In this document: one piece after another, positions 17,008 to 24,245 of the stretch
Position numbering within the stretch: the first letter of the stretch is position 1
How the letters are laid out: each line of letters opens with the position of its first letter
Origin: JAAYBF01 sp963716445
GTDB taxonomy: Bacteria > Actinomycetota > Thermoleophilia > Solirubrobacterales > Thermoleophilaceae
Reading direction: 5' to 3'
Assembly: GCA_963716445.1 (NCBI GenBank)
Contig: OY970313.1
Location: 1,426,001 to 1,490,000, forward strand
Length of the DNA stretch: 64,000 bases
Notes under the pieces: generated by a model
What the model saw: the letters and a program-made list of their open reading frames with translations, nothing else
What the model was told of the DNA's origin: nothing
The model's database searches: none
Made by a program: the position numbers and the translations under genes

Positions 17008-17568
17008 TCAGAGCGCCGTGGTGACCGGGCCCTGACGCTCGCGCTCGCGCTCGTAGGCGGCGAGCGCGTCGTCCTGGAGCAGCGTGACGCCGATGTCGTC
17101 GAGCCCGTTGAGCAGGCGGCGCTTGGTCTCGCCGTCGATCTCGAACGAGTACTCCCGGCCGCCGGCGGTGACGGTCTGGGCCTCGAGGTCGATCCGCGCC
17201 TCGCCAGCCGCCATCACCGCACGCACCTCGTCGTCCGCGAGCACGACCGGCAGCAGCCCGATCTTCGTGCAGTTCGAGTAGAAGATGTCGGCGTAGCTCG
17301 GCGCGACGATCGCCTTGAAGCCGTAGTCCTCGAGGCCCCAGGGCGCGTGCTCGCGCGAGCTGCCGCAGCCGAAGTTGCGCCCGGTGACGAGGATCGGGTT
17401 GCGCGGCAGGTCCCAGCCCGGCTCCTTGGCCCAGTCGAAGAAGAGGTACTGGCCGAAGCCGCTGCGCTCGACGCGCTTGAGGAACTGCTTGGGCATGATC
17501 TGGTCGGTGTCGACGTCGACGCGGTCGAGCACCGAGACCGGGCCCTCGATGACGTTGATCGGCTCCAT
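17008..17568 (-). CDS. leuD: 3-isopropylmalate dehydratase small subunit
   Basis: Swivel-domain subunit of isopropylmalate isomerase, 186 aa. It carries VDVDTDQIMPKQFLKRV, GRNFGCGSSREHAPW (substrate-binding loop) and APSYADIFYSNCTKIGLLPV. It pairs with LeuC, whose gene ends 2 nt upstream, in the second leucine step and probably also isomerises citramalate. ATG start. Confidence 0.97.
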   Translation of the reverse strand: MEPINVIEGPVSVLDRVDVDTDQIMPKQFLKRVERSGFGQYLFFDWAKEPGWDLPRNPILVTGRNFGCGSSREHAPWGLEDYGFKAIVAPSYADIFYSNCTKIGLLPVVLADDEVRAVMAAGEARIDLEAQTVTAGGREYSFEIDGETKRRLLNGLDDIGVTLLQDDALAAYERERERQGPVTTAL

Positions 17569-17570
17569 GC

Positions 17571-18935
17571 TCAGCTCCAGTCCCTGATGTCGACGAAATG
17601 GCCCTCGATCGCCGCCGCGGCGGCCATCTTCGGGCTGACGAGGTGGGTCCGCCCACCGCGCCCCTGGCGGCCCTCGAAGTTGCGGTTCGAGGTCGAGGCG
17701 CAGCGCTCGCCGGGATCAAGCGTGTCGGGGTTCATGCCGAGGCACATCGAGCAGCCGGCCGAGCGCCAGTCGAAGCCGGCGGCGCGGAAGACCTCGTCGA
17801 GGCCCTCGGCCTCCGCCTCGGCCTTGACCTGCGCCGAGCCGGGGACGACCATCGCCTCGACCGTCGCGGCGACCTTGCGTCCCCTGACCAGCTCGGCGGC
17901 CTCGCGCAGGTCGCCGATCCGCGAGTTGGTGCAGGAGCCGATGAAGACGCGGTCGAGCGAGATCTCCTCGATCGGGGTGCCGGCCTCGAGGCCCATGTAC
18001 TCGAGCGCGCGCTGGTCGCCCTCGCCCGCCGGCTCGGGCACCGCGCTCGTGACGTCGGTGACCATCGCGGGGTTCGTGCCCCAGCTCACCTGCGGCGATA
18101 TCTCGCTCGCGTCGACGACGACCTCCGAGTCGAACTCGGCGCCGTCCTCGGTGTAGAGCTCGCGCCAGCCGGCGACCGCCGCCTCGAAGTCCTCGGGCGC
18201 GGCCTCGCGTCCCCGCACCCACTCGAAGGTCGCCTCGTCGGGAGCGATCATCCCGGCGCGGCCGCCGCCCTCGATCGTCATGTTGCAGACGGTCATCCGG
18301 CCCTCCATCGAGAGCGCCTCGATCGGCGGGCCGGCGTACTCGATCACGTGGCCGACGCCGCCGTCGACGCCCATGCGGCCGATCGTTCCGAGGATCAGGT
18401 CCTTGGCCGTCACGCCGGGGCAGAGCTCGCCCTCGTAGCGGATGCGCATCGACTTCGGCTTGCGCTGCTGCAGCGTCTGGGTGGCGAGCACGTGCTCGAC
18501 CTCGCTCGTGCCGATCCCGAAGGCGAGCGCGCCGAAGGCGCCGTGGGTCGAGGTGTGCGAGTCGCCGCAGACGATCGTCATGCCGGGCTGGGTGACGCCC
18601 AGCTCGGGGCCGATCACGTGGACGATCCCCTGGCGGGCGTCGCCGATCGAGTAGACGGGGACGCCGAACTCGCGACAGTTGTCCTCGAGCGTGGCGATCT
18701 GCTTGCGCGACAGCGGGTCGCCGATCATCGGCAGGCTGGTCGAGCCGTCGGTCGGGACGTTGTGGTCCGCGGTCGCGAGCGTGCGGTCGGGCCGCCGCAC
18801 GGCCCTGCCGGCGAGGCGCAGGCTCTCGAACGCCTGCGGGCTCGTCACCTCGTGGACGAGGTGGAGGTCGATGTAGAGCAGGCCGTCGGCGACCTCGTGG
18901 GCCTCCCAGATCTTGTCGAACAGCGTCTTGGGCAT
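17571..18935 (-). CDS. leuC: 3-isopropylmalate dehydratase large subunit
   Basis: Aconitase-fold [4Fe-4S] subunit, 454 aa. Cluster cysteines are visible in FIGSCTNSRIGDLREA and in AGCSMCLGMNPDTL. CGDSHTSTHGAFGALAFGIGTSEVEHV and SNRNFEGRQGRGGRTHLVSP are family signatures. The ATG lies directly after the stop of the regulator gene, with AGGAGG overlapping that gene's end, so translation is likely coupled. Confidence 0.97.
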   Translation of the reverse strand: MPKTLFDKIWEAHEVADGLLYIDLHLVHEVTSPQAFESLRLAGRAVRRPDRTLATADHNVPTDGSTSLPMIGDPLSRKQIATLEDNCREFGVPVYSIGDARQGIVHVIGPELGVTQPGMTIVCGDSHTSTHGAFGALAFGIGTSEVEHVLATQTLQQRKPKSMRIRYEGELCPGVTAKDLILGTIGRMGVDGGVGHVIEYAGPPIEALSMEGRMTVCNMTIEGGGRAGMIAPDEATFEWVRGREAAPEDFEAAVAGWRELYTEDGAEFDSEVVVDASEISPQVSWGTNPAMVTDVTSAVPEPAGEGDQRALEYMGLEAGTPIEEISLDRVFIGSCTNSRIGDLREAAELVRGRKVAATVEAMVVPGSAQVKAEAEAEGLDEVFRAAGFDWRSAGCSMCLGMNPDTLDPGERCASTSNRNFEGRQGRGGRTHLVSPKMAAAAAIEGHFVDIRDWS

Positions 18936-19538
18936 CTAGGACCTCCTCAGGCCGGCGGCGACGACCGCGTAGAAGCGAGCGTCGGCGTCGGCGTCGTTCT
19001 CGAAGTGATGCGGCAGGTCGGCGTCGAAGGTGACGGCGTCGCCGGCCCGCAGCTCGTGGGCGGCGCCGTCGCAGACGAGCGTCACGCTGCCGTCGGCAAC
19101 GACCGCCGTCTCGCGGCTGCCGGGCTCGTGCATCGGGGGATCGCCCGGACCGCCGGTGGTGGCGCCCGGAGCGAGCGTGTGCAGCGAGACCTCGGCGCGC
19201 TGGCCGGGCAGCGGCGGCGTCAGCACGTCGTAGCGGTGGCCGCGCGTCTCGACCCCGCCGCGCAGCCGCTCCTCGGCGCGGACGATCGCCACGGCGCCGC
19301 CGCCCTCGTCGAGGCGGAGCAGCTGCGACAGCGTGAGCTCGAGGCCGGCGGCGATCCGCGCCGCGACGGCCAGCGTCGGGCTCGTCTCGCCGCGCTCGAC
19401 CTGGCTCAGCATCTGCGCCGAGACGCCGGAGCGCTCGGCGAGGTCGCGCAGCGAGAGGTCCATCGCCTCGCGCAGGGCGCGTACGCGCGATCCGACCTGG
19501 ATCTGCGGCTCGGCGACGGGAGTGGCGACCGCTGTCAC
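18936..19538 (-). CDS. XRE-family regulator with C-terminal cupin domain
   Basis: 200 aa: helix-turn-helix at about 16-70 (RVRALREAMDLSLRDLAERSGVS) and a cupin sensor at about 115-195 (PPMHEPGSRETAVV, LRAGDAVTFDADLPHHF). Such regulators usually bind a small carboxylate or metal-bound ligand. It sits in front of leuCD with no gap, so it may sense a leucine-pathway intermediate, but this is inference. GTG start 15 nt after a palindrome in a plausible promoter, suggesting autoregulation. Confidence 0.85.
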   Translation of the reverse strand: MTAVATPVAEPQIQVGSRVRALREAMDLSLRDLAERSGVSAQMLSQVERGETSPTLAVAARIAAGLELTLSQLLRLDEGGGAVAIVRAEERLRGGVETRGHRYDVLTPPLPGQRAEVSLHTLAPGATTGGPGDPPMHEPGSRETAVVADGSVTLVCDGAAHELRAGDAVTFDADLPHHFENDADADARFYAVVAAGLRRS

Positions 19539-19553
19539 GTCTTGTACGTTATC

Positions 19554-19569
19554 ACGGACGCTTGTCCGT
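19554..19569 (-). promoter_or_regulatory. Palindromic operator candidate in the XRE-leuCD promoter
   Basis: ACGGAC-4 nt-GTCCGT is a perfect 6-bp palindrome. On the minus strand it lies between a TTGCGC -35-like and a GATAAC -10-like hexamer spaced 17 nt, 15 nt from the regulator start codon. This placement fits repression by the encoded XRE protein. Confidence 0.45.
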
Positions 19570-19598
19570 AGCGCAAATCGGCTATTCGGCGGACCGGC

Positions 19599-20351
19599 CT
19601 ATCCGACCTGGCCGGTCGGTCGCACGAGCAGCTCGTTGACGCCGACGTGCCGCGGCTGGGCGACTGCGTAGAGGATCGTGCCGGCGACGTCGTCTGCCGT
19701 CAGCACCTCGCCGATCTGCTCGCGCATCCTCTCGACGCCCTGCTGGACGACGGGGCTCTTGTTGTGGCCCTGGAGCTCCGTCTCGACGAACCCGGGCTCG
19801 ACGCAGGTCACGCGGACGCCGGCGTGCAGCGCCTCCTGGCGCAGCGCCTCCGAGAAGGCGGTGACGCCGAACTTGGTCATGTTGTAGACGGCGGCGCCGG
19901 CGCGGGCGTTGCGGCCCGCGACCGAGGACAGGTTGACGATGTGCCCTCCCCCGCGCTCGCGCATCAACGGCAGCGCGGCGTGAGTGCAGTAGAGGAGGCC
20001 GAGCAGGTTGACGTCGACCATCCGGCGCCAGTGCTCCGTGTCGGCGCCCTCGACGGGGCCGAGCAGCATCACGCCGGCGTTGTTGACGAGCACGTCGAGG
20101 CGGCCGAGCTGGGCGTGGGCGTAGTTCACGAACGCCCGCGCCTGGGACTCTTCGGCGACGTCCGTCTCGATCGCGACCGCCGTGCCGTGCTCGGCCTCGA
20201 TGCGCTCGGCGAGCGCGGCGATCCGGTCGGCGCGGCGAGCGCCGAGGGCGACCGAGGCGCCCGCCGCGGCGAGCGCGAGCGCGGTCGCCTCGCCGATCCC
20301 GGAGGAGGCGCCGGTGATCGCGGCAACTCGACCGTCGAGCGGTCCCGCCAT
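19599..20351 (-). CDS. Short-chain dehydrogenase/reductase (classical SDR)
   Basis: Classical SDR, 250 aa: ITGASSGIGEATAL cofactor motif, LVNNAGVM, catalytic Ser in NLSSVAGR and Tyr/Lys in YNMTKFG. GARRADR after the second strand suggests NADPH. The C-terminal LLVRPTGQVG is like the YdfG/serine-dehydrogenase-type group, but the substrate is not assignable. It lies 9 nt after the PucR-type regulator, probably in one transcript with it. The ATG start at 20351 has no clear Shine-Dalgarno sequence. Confidence 0.88.
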   Translation of the reverse strand: MAGPLDGRVAAITGASSGIGEATALALAAAGASVALGARRADRIAALAERIEAEHGTAVAIETDVAEESQARAFVNYAHAQLGRLDVLVNNAGVMLLGPVEGADTEHWRRMVDVNLLGLLYCTHAALPLMRERGGGHIVNLSSVAGRNARAGAAVYNMTKFGVTAFSEALRQEALHAGVRVTCVEPGFVETELQGHNKSPVVQQGVERMREQIGEVLTADDVAGTILYAVAQPRHVGVNELLVRPTGQVG

Positions 20352-20360
20352 GGCTCGATG

Positions 20361-21554
20361 CTACCTCGCGCCACCCGCGCGCGTGCGAAGCGCCAGCTCG
20401 AGCTCGAAGCGGGCGTCGGGATCGTCGAGCCGCTCGCCGTAGAGCTCGCGCAGACGGCCGAGGCGGTAGCGGACCGTCTGCGGATGGACGTGCAGCGCGG
20501 CGGCCACCGCGTCGGTGCGGCCGCGGTGCCGCAGCCACGCCGACAGGGTCTCCGCGAGCCGCTCGCGCGAGGCGGGCGTCTCGTCCGCGAGCGGCGCCAG
20601 CGCCGAGCTGGCGATGTCGCTTGCGAGGCGCCGGTCGGCGTTGACCAGCAGCGCCACCGGGTGGTCGGCGGCGACGATCAGTCCCGTGTCCGGCGCCACG
20701 ATCGCGCCCGCCTGGGCGAGGCCGAGGGCGGCGCGGGCGCGCGCCGCGCTGACGTGCGCGTCGCGCCAGCGCACCGACGGCCCGAGCGCCCCGCGGCGGT
20801 CCTCGAGCGCGGCCGCGAGCTGCGCTTTGCGCCCCGGCGCGTCGGGATCGGGAACGAGCGCGCACGCCCCGGGCGGGAGGTCCGCGGCGATCGCGGCGCC
20901 GCCGAGCCGCAGCGCGAGCCGATCGGGGTCGGCCTGCTCGACGTAGACGGCCGCCAACCGCTCCGGCAGCTGCCAAGCGGCGTCGAGCGCGGCCGCCTCG
21001 ATCGCCGCTACGTCGGCCGGGGGATCCTGCACGAGCAGGGCCGCGAGCTCGCGCCGGCGTCGCTGTTGAGCACCGGCCAGCGCGGCCTGCTCCATCGCGT
21101 AGCCCTCGACCGACTCGCCCGACAGCTCGTCGATGTAGGCGAAGATCGACTCGGCGAGCAGGTACAGCGTCCGCGGCTCGAGCCCGGCGTCCTCCCCGGC
21201 CGCCGCCAGCCGGCGCCAGGCGACGCGCGCCCCGAGCCGGTAGGCAGCGAGCAGCGCCTCGAGGCGGCGCCCCGCGCGGACCTCGCCGCGACCGAGGTCG
21301 ACGTACGCCTGGCGACCGGGATCCGGCCCCGGGTCGGTGCGGCCGACGAGGTCGAGGAAGCGGTGCAGCGCCTGCTCGACGCCCTGTCGCAATCCCTTGC
21401 CGAAGGGCCCCTCGAGCGGGCGCGCGTAGTCGGGGACCTCGCGGCTGATCGCATCGATGATGTCCTCCGCGGTCGCCCGCAGCTCGGGACGCAGCACATC
21501 GCTCGTATGGGCCGGCAGGGCCGCCCAAGGGCGTGGCTCGATCGGGCGCGGCAT
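20361..21554 (-). CDS. PucR/CdaR-type transcriptional regulator
   Basis: 397 aa. The C-terminal DNA-binding domain (about 325-390) has the PucR-family helix-turn-helix RTDAVAAALHVHPQTVRYRLGRLREL. The N-terminal 150 residues are helical (RsbR/RsbT-like DUF in many actinobacterial homologues), with a GGDEF-like middle. Actinobacteria carry many of these near lipid or purine genes. It diverges from the desaturase gene across an 83-bp AT-rich gap, so control of the desaturase is plausible but unproven. Confidence 0.85.
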   Translation of the reverse strand: MPRPIEPRPWAALPAHTSDVLRPELRATAEDIIDAISREVPDYARPLEGPFGKGLRQGVEQALHRFLDLVGRTDPGPDPGRQAYVDLGRGEVRAGRRLEALLAAYRLGARVAWRRLAAAGEDAGLEPRTLYLLAESIFAYIDELSGESVEGYAMEQAALAGAQQRRRRELAALLVQDPPADVAAIEAAALDAAWQLPERLAAVYVEQADPDRLALRLGGAAIAADLPPGACALVPDPDAPGRKAQLAAALEDRRGALGPSVRWRDAHVSAARARAALGLAQAGAIVAPDTGLIVAADHPVALLVNADRRLASDIASSALAPLADETPASRERLAETLSAWLRHRGRTDAVAAALHVHPQTVRYRLGRLRELYGERLDDPDARFELELALRTRAGGAR

Positions 21555-21637
21555 TGTTATAAAGCTACAGATTTCTCGATGCAGATCGTTGTCGATCCGT
21601 CGACCACAGCCCGAATTTTGCTTTTACAGTCATCTCC
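21555..21637. promoter_or_regulatory. AT-rich divergent promoter region of regulator and desaturase
   Basis: This 83-bp gap is unusually AT-rich for the window (TTATAAAGC, GAATTTTGCTTTTACAG). Related runs AAAGCTACAG near 21560 and TGCTTTTACAG near 21620 may be operator half-sites. No -10/-35 pair is convincing. Both start codons are ATG. Confidence 0.4.
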
Positions 21638-22540
21638 ATGACCCGCCTCCAGCGCAACGCCAACATCGCCGCCGTCGTCGTCCCCTTCGCCGCCGTGCTC
21701 GCCGCGGTCCCGCTGCTCTGGAACAGCCTCGTCGGCCCGACCGACGTCGCGATCATGGTCGCGGTCTACCTCGCGACCGCGTTCGGGATCACGATCGGCT
21801 ACCACCGCCTGCTCACCCACCGCGCCTTCGAGACCTACGGGCCAATCAAGTACCTGTTCGCGGTCCTCGGCTCGATGGCGGTCCAGGGACCGGTGATCGG
21901 CTGGGTCGCCGACCACCGCAAGCACCACGCGCACACCGACGAGGAGGGCGATCCGCACAGCCCGCACGTCGGCGAGGGCAGCGGGCTGCGCGGCCTCTAC
22001 CACGCCCACGTCGGCTGGCTCTTCGAGCACAACGGCATGGCCGACGCCAAGCGCTACGCGCCGGAGCTGCTCGAGGACGCGGGCATGCGCTTCGTCAGCC
22101 GCCACTTCCTCTGGTGGGTCCTGCTCGGCCTCGCGCTGCCGTTCGCCCTCGGCTACGCGATCGGCGGCACGCTCGACGCCGCGTTGCTCGCCTTCTTCTG
22201 GGGCGGCCTGGTGCGCGTCTTCTTCGTCCACCACGTCACCTGGAGCATCAACTCGATCTGCCACTTCTTCGGCCAGCGCCGCTTCGCGACCGACGACCGC
22301 TCGACCAACGTCGCCTGGCTCGCCGTCCCCTCGCTCGGCGAGGCCTGGCACCACAACCACCACGCCTTCCCCCGCGCCGCCGTCCAGGGCCTGCGCTGGT
22401 GGGAGATCGACATCTCCGGACTGACCATCAAGGCGATGAAGCGCCTCGGCCTCGCCTGGAACGTGATCGAGATCTCCCCGGAGCGCCAACAGCAGCGCCT
22501 CGCCGAGCCGCCGCCGCGTCAAGTTCGCCAGGCCGCCTGA
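21638..22540 (+). CDS. Acyl-CoA/acyl-lipid delta-9-type fatty acid desaturase
   Basis: Integral-membrane di-iron desaturase, 300 aa. Three histidine boxes are complete: HRLLTHR (about 56-62), HRKHH (about 93) and HHNHH (about 240). Hydrophobic pairs precede them, as in the stearoyl-CoA desaturase group. It introduces a double bond in saturated acyl chains to adjust membrane fluidity. It stands alone, divergent from a PucR-type regulator, and is followed by a very strong inverted repeat. Confidence 0.93.
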   Translation: MTRLQRNANIAAVVVPFAAVLAAVPLLWNSLVGPTDVAIMVAVYLATAFGITIGYHRLLTHRAFETYGPIKYLFAVLGSMAVQGPVIGWVADHRKHHAHTDEEGDPHSPHVGEGSGLRGLYHAHVGWLFEHNGMADAKRYAPELLEDAGMRFVSRHFLWWVLLGLALPFALGYAIGGTLDAALLAFFWGGLVRVFFVHHVTWSINSICHFFGQRRFATDDRSTNVAWLAVPSLGEAWHHNHHAFPRAAVQGLRWWEIDISGLTIKAMKRLGLAWNVIEISPERQQQRLAEPPPRQVRQAA

Positions 22541-22633
22541 GGGTCGCTAGCCCGCAAAGTCGCGTGCCCTGAGGCCGTCGGCGCCGCCGCTGCGGTTGCC
22601 GCGAGGCTCGCCTCCCGCTAAGGCTGATTTGGC

Positions 22634-22703
22634 CTCCCAACAGTCCGTTTGGACGCTTGTGCATACCTGGGTGTGCACAAGCGTCCAAACGGACTCTTGG
22701 GAG
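22634..22703. repeat. 30-bp-arm inverted repeat between convergent genes
   Basis: Perfect 22-nt arms (22642-22663 and 22674-22695) flank a 10-nt loop. After one C-C mismatch, seven more pairs (22634-22640, 22697-22703) extend the stem. It lies between the desaturase and the iron alcohol dehydrogenase gene, which face each other. No T-run follows. It could be a two-way terminator or a palindromic repeat element. No second copy was found in the window. Confidence 0.8.
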
Positions 22704-22741
22704 CGACGGTTCGAGCTAGAGCGCGACGGTCGAGCTAGAGG
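22704..22741. repeat. Short tandem duplication at the alcohol dehydrogenase 3' end
   Basis: GCGACGGTTCGAGCTAGAG is followed at once by GCGACGGTCGAGCTAGAG, differing by one T. The second unit includes the TAG stop of the minus-strand gene (22735-22737), so the duplication copied the gene end. Confidence 0.7.
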
Positions 22742-23742
22742 GCGGCGCGCAGGATCGCTGTCAGCTCGGCCTCGCTGGGCGATCCACCGGGAGTGTTGCC
22801 GAGCGCGGGGTGGGCGCCGGCGGCGCGCACGACCTCCGCGAGGCCGTCCTCGTCGAGACCCAGCTGGGCCAGCCCCTCGACTCCGGTCTCCGCGGAGAGG
22901 CGAGCTACGCGTCCCGAGGCCTCGCCCGGCTCGCCGTTCGGGTCTCCCAGCGCCGCGGCAAAGCGCCCGACCGACCCCGGCGCCCGCTCGGCCATGAAGC
23001 CAGCGCTGTGCGGCAGCACGACCGCGTTGGTCTCGGCGTGCGCAAGGCCCGCGACGCGAACCGTCGACTGGCAGAGAGCGTGATGGACGGCGAAGCCCGT
23101 CGTGCCGACGCCGTATCCGCCGAGCAGCGCGCCAAGCGCGACGGCCTCACGATCCGGCTCCTCGCGCGGAAGCTCGCGGCCGAGCAGCTCGGCACAACGC
23201 AACGCCGCCATCTCGGCGACCGGGTTCGCCAGCGGCGTGTAGAGCGACTCGAAAGCGTGGGCCAGCGCGTTCAGCGCCGTGGCCACAAGCTGCCCCCGCG
23301 GAAGCGTGCCCGTCAGATCGGGGTCCCATACGACCAGCGCCGGCCGAACCAGATGCGTCGCGCCGACCCCAGCCGGCATGCGGTGAAACGGCGTCATCGG
23401 CGAGCCCGCCAACGTCGTCGGCACAGCCGCACAACCCAGCCCATCCGCAGCCGCGATCGCCTTCGCGGCATCGACCACGCGCCCACCGCCGAGCGCCACC
23501 ACCGGATGGCCCCCGACACCATCCCGAACAGCCGCCGCCGCCTCCGGCACCGGACCAAGCGGCACATGCAGAACCGTCGCCGCCCCCTCGACCAACGCCG
23601 GCGCCACCGCCTCCGCCCGCTCCGTCGTCAACAACGCATAGCGCTCGAAGCCACGCCCAGCCAACAACGCCGGCGCCTCCCCCACCACCCCGCGCCCAAA
23701 CCGAATCAGCCGCTCCCCGTCGATCCACGTAAACGACGCCAT
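22735..23742 (-). CDS. Iron-containing alcohol dehydrogenase, maleylacetate reductase-like
   Basis: 335 aa. The Rossmann part has VVALGGGRVVDAAKAIA and VPTTLAGSPMTPFHRM (PTT-GS motif). The metal-site region shows ALNALAHAFESLY, VHHALCQ and LAHAETNAVVLPH, close to maleylacetate reductases, which lack the Asp ligand of classical iron enzymes. It would reduce maleylacetate to 3-oxoadipate in aromatic degradation, but no ring-cleavage gene is nearby, so the substrate is uncertain. ATG start at 23742. The long minus-strand frame upstream is not coding. Confidence 0.85.
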   Translation of the reverse strand: MASFTWIDGERLIRFGRGVVGEAPALLAGRGFERYALLTTERAEAVAPALVEGAATVLHVPLGPVPEAAAAVRDGVGGHPVVALGGGRVVDAAKAIAAADGLGCAAVPTTLAGSPMTPFHRMPAGVGATHLVRPALVVWDPDLTGTLPRGQLVATALNALAHAFESLYTPLANPVAEMAALRCAELLGRELPREEPDREAVALGALLGGYGVGTTGFAVHHALCQSTVRVAGLAHAETNAVVLPHSAGFMAERAPGSVGRFAAALGDPNGEPGEASGRVARLSAETGVEGLAQLGLDEDGLAEVVRAAGAHPALGNTPGGSPSEAELTAILRAAL

Positions 23743-23829
23743 AACCGAACCGATTCTGACGCCTCCCGCGACAACCGGCCCACGACCATACGAACCGCTG
23801 ACCAGCCGCCCACCCCTCCACCCATCGCC

Positions 23830-23873
23830 GAGTGGAAGATCGACAGGGCCAGAGCCCACACAAACATCCACCC
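23830..23873. repeat. 44-nt hairpin repeat, copy 1
   Basis: Opens with GAGTGGA, ends with TCCACCC, and has a central AGGGCCAGAGCCC. It belongs to the same 44-nt family as the hairpins at 23958, 37845 and 53601. It lies in the 503-bp gap between alcohol dehydrogenase and leuA, which has no gene I can support. Confidence 0.65.
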
Positions 23874-23957
23874 GACCGCCGACGCCCCCGCCGGCCCCAC
23901 AGCTCCCAGGCGCAGGGATGGGCAACCGCCCATCACAGCAACGCCGCGTCTATCGCC

Positions 23958-24001
23958 GAGTGGACGATTGACAGGGCCAGAGCCCACACAAACATCCACT
24001 C
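23958..24001. repeat. 44-nt hairpin repeat, copy 2
   Basis: GAGTGGA...TCCACTC with central AGGGCCAGAGCCC. It repeats copy 1 in the same orientation at 128 bp spacing, including flanking ATCGCC on the left. Outer arms pair perfectly over seven bases. The rest of this gap (24002-24226) is GC-rich with no coding frame I trust. Confidence 0.65.
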
Positions 24002-24226
24002 GACAGCGGGACACGCCAACGCCCCTTCCGCGGGTGGCGACGGTGGCGACTTTCGCGCACAGCCGGAGCGTCCGGGCGGAGCCCCTGCCGTCGAACCACA
24101 CGGAGCGCCCTACACCGCAAGCCGCGCCAGGCACGGGGCGCAGTCCCAGCGCAGGCGAGCACGAAAGGCGCCACCGGCGTCAGGACCCGCGGCCACCAAC
24201 GCCAGGCCCTCCCGCGCCGAAGCTAC

Positions 24227-24244
24227 CGGGTCAGGTCAGACCCG
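24227..24244 (-). terminator. Candidate terminator after leuA
   Basis: Six-bp arms CGGGTC/GACCCG with loop AGGTCA begin 1 nt after the leuA stop. No U-tract follows. Confidence 0.4.
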
Positions 24245-24245
24245 C

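Noticed and set aside
23830..24001. CRISPR-like direct repeats
   Set aside because: Two units only, spaced 128 bp, internally palindromic, and related to hairpins inside the MITEs.
23706..24134. 142-codon minus-strand frame before the alcohol dehydrogenase
   Set aside because: It is read through the two hairpin repeats, rich in Gly, Val and Arg with no motif, and it overlaps the start of a clear gene.
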